The notes under the pieces were generated by a model. The model was not told the DNA's origin. It was given only the letters and a program-made list of their open reading frames with translations, and made no database searches. A stretch of DNA of 64,000 nucleotides, from NCBI GenBank assembly GCA_004352715.1, contig SCFE01000077.1:1794423-1858422 (forward strand), written 5' to 3'. This document shows, one piece after another, positions 57,815 through 64,000 of this stretch. The stretch comes from Hofstenia miamia. Lineage: Eukaryota; Xenacoelomorpha; Acoela. How positions within the stretch are numbered: the first letter of the stretch is position 1; each line of letters starts with the position of its first letter. The position numbers were made by a program, and so were the translations under genes.

Positions 57815-58700
57815 ATGCGTAAGTCAGTCGCAGATGCTTATCTTTTCACAAAGTCTTGGACCAATGAAGAAAGTCAACCAAAGTGCGTAGTTTTTTATTG
57901 TCATGGTATTCATGCTCATTGCAGTGATTTCACAGAATTAGGAAATTACCTGTCTTCGAATATTTCTGCATTCGTTTTCGCACATGATCATTATGGACAT
58001 GGCCGTAGTGGCGGAATACGAGTGAAGCCACCATCCTTTCAAACATACGTTGATGATGTTGTTAACCATATCAAAGATCTAAAAGTACCTCTTGCATTTC
58101 TTTACAAAGGGATTATTCTTCAATTCCTAAAGAATTTTAAATGAAAACCTTTGAGTTTTAGCTATTTACTTCATTAATAAATTTGACAGAGTTTATTTTA
58201 GAATCTTAACCAACAATACTTAAAATTTGCGTTTACTTATGTCCAATACCATTGGTAAATTAAAAATTTTTTAATGGTATTTCAATCATTTTTTGTACTT
58301 CCTTTCTGAATCCAGCAAAATGATTTTAGAAATGCTTTATAGATTTCCTACTCTTATGAGATACTATTAGATCATCTATAAAGAAGTTCCTGTCTTCCTT
58401 TTTGGATTTTCCTTGGGAGGATTGATTGCTTATCATGTTGCTCGTTTGTATCCCGAACTTGTAAACGGAATTATTTTGGAGGCACCTGCTCTACAAACTA
58501 TTGTAAATATAAATTATTGGAAAGGACTATTTAATTTCATGACGAAAATGGCTCCTAATATAGCTTTGCCCTCTCTTCAAATTCCATCGCAGTTAACAAC
58601 TGACCCCGAAGAACAAAAGGAGCTAAATAAAGATACTTTATCCTATCATGGAGGCGTTAAATTACATCATGGGAATGTGATCACTAAAGCTATTGATGAC
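57815..58700 (+). CDS. MGLL-like: Monoacylglycerol lipase-like serine hydrolase 2 (partial)
   Basis: Two exons, 57815-58084 and 58371-58700, split at the same two positions and phase as gene 1. They encode 200 residues similar to gene 1 over their length. Oxyanion HG (FYCHGIHAH) and FAHDHYGHGRSGG are present. The nucleophile Ser104 lies in GFSLGG, then LEAPALQ and LTTDPEEQK, ending KAIDD before a donor GTAAGC. The exon carrying the catalytic Asp and His is not found in the 5.3 kb left in the window. It may lie beyond the edge, or the copy may be broken. The ATG lies 9 bases after AATCAG. A local tandem duplicate of gene 1. Confidence 0.85.
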
Positions 58701-61464
58701 GTAAGCAATTTTATTTTTTTGCATGAATACTAAATTATAATTTTACTTCTTCCAAACAAAATCCCTTGGCGTGTTGTAATTGAATAAAATTCAGAGATAG
58801 ATATTGACTGATCTTAAATCCCAACTTATAACTAAGGAAGTGTATGTACGATTCATTTACATATATACGATTATCTCATTCAATACATGCACACGAGATA
58901 TATTTGAGGGAAGGATCAAAGCTATTTGGGTTGCTCTGTGAAGATTTAGATAATTTTATAAAAGGATTATCATTTTTAGAGTTGAAAAATTGATATCTTT
59001 GTTAATTGAAGGCTGTGCAGTTGAGTGAAGTCCTTTAAACAATTGACTTGCAATTGCCATTTCAGATTTCAGATTCCAACAATTGTAAATCAATGTCTAT
59101 TGATTCAGAATAGAATACGCCAAAGTTTTTGACACCATCAAAACAAAAAATTGGAATTTTCTTTTATCGAGCAACTGGTATAGTATCCTGTTTTTCATCA
59201 GTAGTGAACTATGTTGAAGGCGCCTTTGATTTTAGAAGCGAGTGAAATCCCTTCATAATGACAACATTAATCTATGAAAATCGCTTTGTCGGTTATGATT
59301 TAAAGGCCTCGCGGAGAGGAAAATATATCCCAAATCGCATTTCTGTTGTCAATTCAGCCGCTTCTTATACTGACCAACGCTGTCCAATTGAGGCGAATAC
59401 GTAGCTGTCATCAAGAATCTTTTATCTCCGCGCGCTTTTACGTTTAGGTATAGGGCTATGTTGTTTTCACAACATTAGTTCAATACTCACCGTACAGCAG
59501 GTCAACCAGATTTTCGTTTTGAATGGATTGTTGAATTGAAAGCTGTGATTATAGTATTGATGCTGTTTTTTGTAATAATTCACTCCAGGCATTTGTAAGC
59601 GAAAAAAAATAGTGTTAGATAGGTGATGAAGAACTAGAGGTGTACCGGAATCTGGTATCTGGTAAAATAGGCAACACAACCGGATCCGTATATCCGATAT
59701 CCGTTAAAATTTAACTTTTTTATTTTACCGAATAACATGTGTGTAATATTATCGCTAAATTCTGAGATAAAACTTAATTTAAAAATGTAGTTTTCGTGGA
59801 AAAAACTATAGTTTTTCCATGATACGCAAGTTGTCATACACAAAACAAGTTCTTCTGATATTATGCCGTAGTCTATTTCGTCTGTTTGACAGTAAGGCAT
59901 TTCCACAGAAAAGTTAACCAGAGACAGCAAAATTAAAATTCCTGAAAATAGCAACCTGTTTATTTTTATATGATTGGAAGAACATATAGTTTCACGTGCG
60001 ATGTCAACTTTTTAAATAAATTTGTTAAACTTGACAAAATAGGGACTTTAGCGAAGGAGACTGTATCAAAATTTGTCATGGACGGGACAAGACATCTTCC
60101 TACAACGTAAATGAAACCATACTTGAAGGTACATGGGACATGACTAGTAGACCACAGGCTTAATATTAGTACACGATCGAATTGACTCGCTTACTAATTG
60201 GTATATTTAAAATGGATTTTTTTGGCCAAAGTTACCTCTTCCGCGACACCCCACTGATGTTTTTTCCCACAGTAACCCTAGGTTTTGATGAAATAATTTC
60301 ATTTTTGGGGATTCAATAAAACATATAACAGAGACCTGCTGATTAGCCCTAAATCAGACGAGCGACACGCTTGACTACAGAAAAATGTGCCTAAATTAAT
60401 GTGTCTCGTCCATGACTCTTGTATTGCAAATGACTCTAATATATGGTGTGGCATTAGAATTTGTTGCTTTGAGGCAAATATTTTCAATATTTTGAAACAG
60501 CAATAACATGTTTGATAATTGAAATGCAGTGACATCTATATGGAAGGTTTCAAACTATAATATAGTTTTAATCATTATGGTGTTTTAATACGCCAGTGTA
60601 TACTCATTGTTAATTCTTGGGAATTTTGTTAAATTTTGTACCCATACACTTAAGTTGATTTATTTTATTTACATTTAGATACTTGCAAATTGATCAATTA
60701 CATGTACACTTTTTACATAATTAATAATAATGTTTCTATATTTGTTTTTTAAAATGCTAAATCATGTGTCAGAACATGTGTTGTTCTATGACCGATGTAA
60801 ATATTTTTATATCTTTGTTTTGTGGATAAGTTATATTGCCCAGTGATTTTTCTTGTGAATAAAATAGTGATTTCACTGCAAAAACAAAAGAGATGATAAA
60901 CATGACCTAAAGTGGAATTTAATATTAGAGTATAATGTCAACCTAAACATATAGATTTTGTTAATGTAAAATTTTGCAAACCTATATGACAAAATAGCCC
61001 AATAAGCAAAAAATAGATTGAATAGTGTGAGATGATAAATTACCATTTTCATCAAAACACTTATAAAAATATAGTTTATGAATTTGAAACGATTGTAGTA
61101 AATTGAATTTTGTACATTAATGCCGACAACTAAATATGCTAAAGCAGGTTTTCTGTAAACCATTGGAAATTATGGCATTACGTAAATTGTTCTAATCACC
61201 CAAAAATGTATTTGCGAAGTTGATTTTTTTGAGTGATTGTTCTCTGGATTGTCGCACTTTTTTGAGACTGGTTCATTGGTGTTAATTTAAATGGATTGCC
61301 TACGACCATCTCCTACTAGAATACCTTCCATGTGTCTGGATAAATAATTTCAAAATATTTAGAACAAACGACATTCCTGCTTCAAATATATTCTTAGCAT
61401 TGAGAAAATGCTACCAAAAGTCAAATTCTCTTGTTAATAAAAAATTATTTCAATCGTTCATTTT
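58701..61464. other. No confident gene; expected intron of lipase-like gene 2
   Basis: AT-rich. No match to the last exon of gene 1. At 59635 a TAGAGGTGTACCGG sequence with CCGGATCC and CCGATATCCG nearby resembles a hAT-type end. Confidence 0.5.
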
Positions 61465-61638
61465 ATGTTTAACCCTATCTCGGCCGTCCTTTTTAACTTT
61501 GAAAATCGAATAGGTGCTCCAACAGCAGCCACTCGTAAAATCAATCATATTAATCAGCAAGCAGCGTGGAGAAAGATCTCATTAAAGTCGGAGGCAAAGC
61601 ATCTCACAATGTTCCACGTACTGAAAGTAAATGTATAG
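61465..61638 (+). CDS. Short candidate ORF, 57 codons, unrecognised
   Basis: ATG at 61465 to TAG at 61636-61638. It stands out from its surroundings by higher GC and a balanced composition (NRIGAPTAATRKINHINQQA, then AWRKISLKSEAKHLTMFHV). AAA|GTAAAT near its end could be a splice donor, which would make it a first exon. No family recognised. Confidence 0.35.
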   Translation: MFNPISAVLFNFENRIGAPTAATRKINHINQQAAWRKISLKSEAKHLTMFHVLKVNV

Positions 61639-61990
61639 TATATTGTTCAAATATATTTTCAGTGGAACGAATCTCTTGGCAAATTTCGTCTTGAGAAATG
61701 ATGGGAGCTCCGCAGGAACAAACTTTTTGCAATGCAATCTTCTTAACCCTCATCAATTCAAGAAAATTTACACTCTTAAAAGGTCAAGTGACTACATTAT
61801 GTAGACAATATTGTTAAGGATTTTTGAATTAAAATATTGCTTAGAACCTATATAAGTTTGATGTTTACATATATGCACATCAAAATCATTATAAAAACTT
61901 TATTTTTCGGTATGTTAGAAATTTTTTTTATTACAAATAACATCGTTTAATGAAGATCAATATCTGGCAATTATAGCATTTTGTACGAAA
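61639..61990. other. No gene seen
   Basis: AT-rich, short frames only. Confidence 0.5.
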
Positions 61991-62460
61991 CTACTTTTTT
62001 TCAGACAAAGCATCTGAAGGGCACGGAACTTCCAGTGATCGTTTAGGCAATGGCAATTGTCGACAAACCCGCAAAAATAGCACACATTCTTCTGTCGTGT
62101 GATAAACAGTTTTATCATTGACAAGACGGGTTTCTTCTAATTCCTTGCCTGATTGGAAACAAAGCCTTCGTAGAAAATATTTCCGGGCCAAACAGTTGAA
62201 AAATAGCAGTAATGGTCATCACACAGATTTTCTTCGAGAAGAAAACATTTCAATGCATTCATCCATTCGATTCACACCTTCTTTTCCTACATTATAATCG
62301 TAATTAGCATTGGTTTCTGTTTCTGATCATCGCTTACTTCTTTATTTGTATGTGTGAGTTTAGCAAAATGCTCGTTTTGGACAATTTACTGCTACAGTAG
62401 TTCGACTAGTATTATCATAAACGAATTTGCATTCATATTGATTGAAATCCCTGTTGGTTA
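61991..62460 (-). pseudogene. piggyBac-like transposase remnant
   Basis: Minus-strand reading gives NANYDYNVGKEGVNRMDECI, then EMFSSRRKSV. This matches the YN-x-M-GGVD-x-D...R pattern that follows the catalytic core of piggyBac transposases. A second frame (62191-61991) continues with FLRRLCFQSGKELEETRLV. It differs from the copies at 29 and 38 kb, so it is another family. Stops and shifts show decay. Confidence 0.45.
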
Positions 62461-62839
62461 TTAAGTGAGGTAGTTCCTTGTGATTGCTATGAACAGTTCC
62501 TAACATAAGGTGTTTCTCTTTCAGCAAGTTGGTGACTAAGAAAGTAGCCAGTTACAATATCGGGGGCTGTTCCAAAAAATGGTTTACAAAATCTCGTTCT
62601 ATAGGGGTTGCCAAAAAACGGCGTTCATTATGGGACTCATATTTAAATATATTTCATTGTGAAATTACAAACAACTATAACAGCATAACAGCTCAACATA
62701 CCAAAAAATAATATAAAAATATGTGGATAATGATGCAGTCAGATATCGACACCATTGAGTCCAATAATCTTTTGGAGATCTGCCATTAATTTTTCCTTCT
62801 GCCTCATGAAAACATTCTGAGTAAATGTGCCGACGTAAT

Positions 62840-63228
62840 CAGTTACGGCTGTTTCACTCGTATGATATTCTTTGTGGCGAGCCAGTCAGTTACCAGTCTG
62901 GCCAAGTGTGGTCGTGCATTGTCATGCATTAACAAGACATTTTCAGGCTGGATGGGCCCTTCAATATTAGCATAGTGAGTGAGCATGTTATCCAGAAACA
63001 ATTTGTATCGTTCTGTATCCATGGTTCCTTCACGAACTAACTCGAAATAAGCATTTCCATGGAAATGGGAAGCAATGATAATGATTACTTTTTTCAACTG
63101 TGGACCTCTTAACAACTTTAGGGCGATCACCTGCATAATCAACGTAAAAATGTTGTTTAGAAGTAAGGACACAATCACGGAGGTAGATTCATTTTTCATC
63201 AGTTACAACTAAGTGATGCCCTATTCTT
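62840..63228 (-). pseudogene. Tc1/mariner-type transposase fragment
   Basis: Minus strand. The first catalytic motif VVTDEK is followed by a stop where mariner-type enzymes have Trp. After a frameshift come SHFHGNAYFELVREGTMDTE, then YKLFLDNML and LLMHDNARPHLARLVTDWL, with the second Asp in HDNARPH. The third acidic residue is not found. DDE enzymes of this superfamily cut and paste at TA. The copy is truncated at a TA run with a single N (63229). Confidence 0.8.
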
Positions 63229-63229
63229 N

Positions 63230-63743
63230 ATATATATATATATATATATATATATATACTGAAAACTCTACATGGAGTGTAATTTTGAAAGTGCATTTAT
63301 ATAGATATATAGGCGCCGAATAACAAGGAACTTTGTTTTGCAAGCGTTTTCAGTATCATACAGAAATTGTCTAGACGTTTGTCCCATTACAAACATAAAT
63401 ATTGAATGTTTAATCAACTTTATCAATAGATCTTGTTAAAACAAAAGCTATAACTGCACAATTGCGTAATTTGACTAATTTAACTTTGGGAATAAATAGC
63501 AATTGAGAAGAGAAATATATTATTCAATTATACAGTCGTCTGAACAAAGGTAAAGCAAGTAATTTAATGAAGCAGCTAAAGTTATAATGACGTGAAGAGC
63601 AAAACACAAATTTGAACATTGCTGCACATAAAAGCTTTGAAATTACATCAAACATTAGTTGCAGTCTCCTTACAACTTTAAGCTACAGAACATAGAATGT
63701 TAATAAATGCGTACTTTTACGTATTTTAAGAACGGCGCATAAC
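63230..63743. other. TA run and sequence without a gene
   Basis: TA repeat to about 63259, then AT-rich sequence without a convincing open frame. Confidence 0.5.
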
Positions 63744-64000
63744 CAGGGCTGGGAGTGGGTCAAACTAGTTGGACTCGACTCAATCCGACCCGAATGACAT
63801 TTAGACCCCACCCGATCCGACCCATCTTCCTAAATTTGAACCGAATGCACCAAACAAAACAAAATTATATGTGTTTCCAGAACTTAGTAAGTTTAAAAAA
63901 TTAATGCATTTCTATGCATTGGTTGTAATGTGACAAAACAGTCACATGTAAGACCCCGTTCAATTGTTTAATGTAGCGTTAGAGCCTATATATGTAAAAA
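63744..64000 (+). mobile_element. Possible hAT element end, cut by window
   Basis: CAGGGCTGGGAGTGGGTC at 63744 resembles a hAT terminus. It is followed by subterminal repeats of the ATCCGACCC type (CTCAATCCGACCCGAA, then CCCGATCCGACCCATC). The remainder lies outside the window. Confidence 0.45.

Noticed and set aside
59634-59954. 106-codon minus-strand frame that starts with a signal-peptide-like hydrophobic run
   Set aside because: It lacks an ATG at the start, and its end overlaps a hAT-like terminal sequence. Probably chance.
1-64000. tRNA, rRNA or other standard RNA genes
   Set aside because: I read both strands for tRNA arm signatures (GGTTCGAATCC type) and found none that fold. No rRNA-like stretch seen.

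Overview
This window looks like AT-rich genomic DNA from a metazoan, probably an invertebrate. There are no bacterial-style operons. Genes are split by short GT-AG introns, and most of the sequence is decayed transposable elements: Ty3/gypsy LTR retrotransposons, non-LTR LINEs, piggyBac, Tc1/mariner, hAT-like MITEs and a foldback element. Simple TA runs and minisatellites are common. It is a draft assembly: four gaps are exactly 1000 N, and several single-N or short-N joins are flanked by near-identical sequence. In two coding regions the start codon lies 4-9 nt after a good 3' splice acceptor, which would fit a lineage with spliced-leader trans-splicing. The species cannot be named from the sequence.

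Layout. 1-1492: foldback element with long inverted arms and a core of ten 42-bp repeats. 3.05-10.3 kb: minus-strand gypsy copy A (integrase, then an extra ORF3, then LTR), split by a solo LTR of the same family in the opposite orientation. 10.3-13 kb: fragments of unknown coding and an inverted pair of a second LTR-like repeat. 13.1-16.07 kb: an 83-85-bp satellite inside a ~1.08-kb segment that appears twice. 16.1-23.85 kb: gypsy copy B (LTR, primer-binding site, gag, protease, RT, RNase H, integrase) with an inverted integrase piece, then another LTR plus primer-binding site. 24.7-28.3 kb: a near full-length but broken LINE on the minus strand with tandem repeats upstream. 28.8-29.5 and 37.7-39.1 kb: two piggyBac copies. 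30.6 kb: FLYWCH zinc-finger fragment. 31-35.2 kb: gypsy copy C (integrase plus ORF3). 40.1-44 kb: three LINE fragments. 45.4-49.4 kb: a few unrecognised candidate host exons. 50.5-58.7 kb: the clearest host genes, two tandem monoacylglycerol-lipase-like serine hydrolases with matching intron positions. 61.5-64 kb: a short candidate ORF, piggyBac-like and Tc1/mariner remnants, and a hAT-type terminus.

How the parts work together. The two lipase-like genes are a local tandem duplication. The first is complete, with its Ser-Asp-His triad. The second lacks its last exon within the window. Nearly all other coding sequence belongs to mobile elements and is interrupted by stops, frameshifts or nested insertions. 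The least explained feature is the gypsy family: copies A and C share a long ORF downstream of integrase that resembles no protein I know, and a short nucleotide motif recurs at variable spacing in all three copies, read in different frames.
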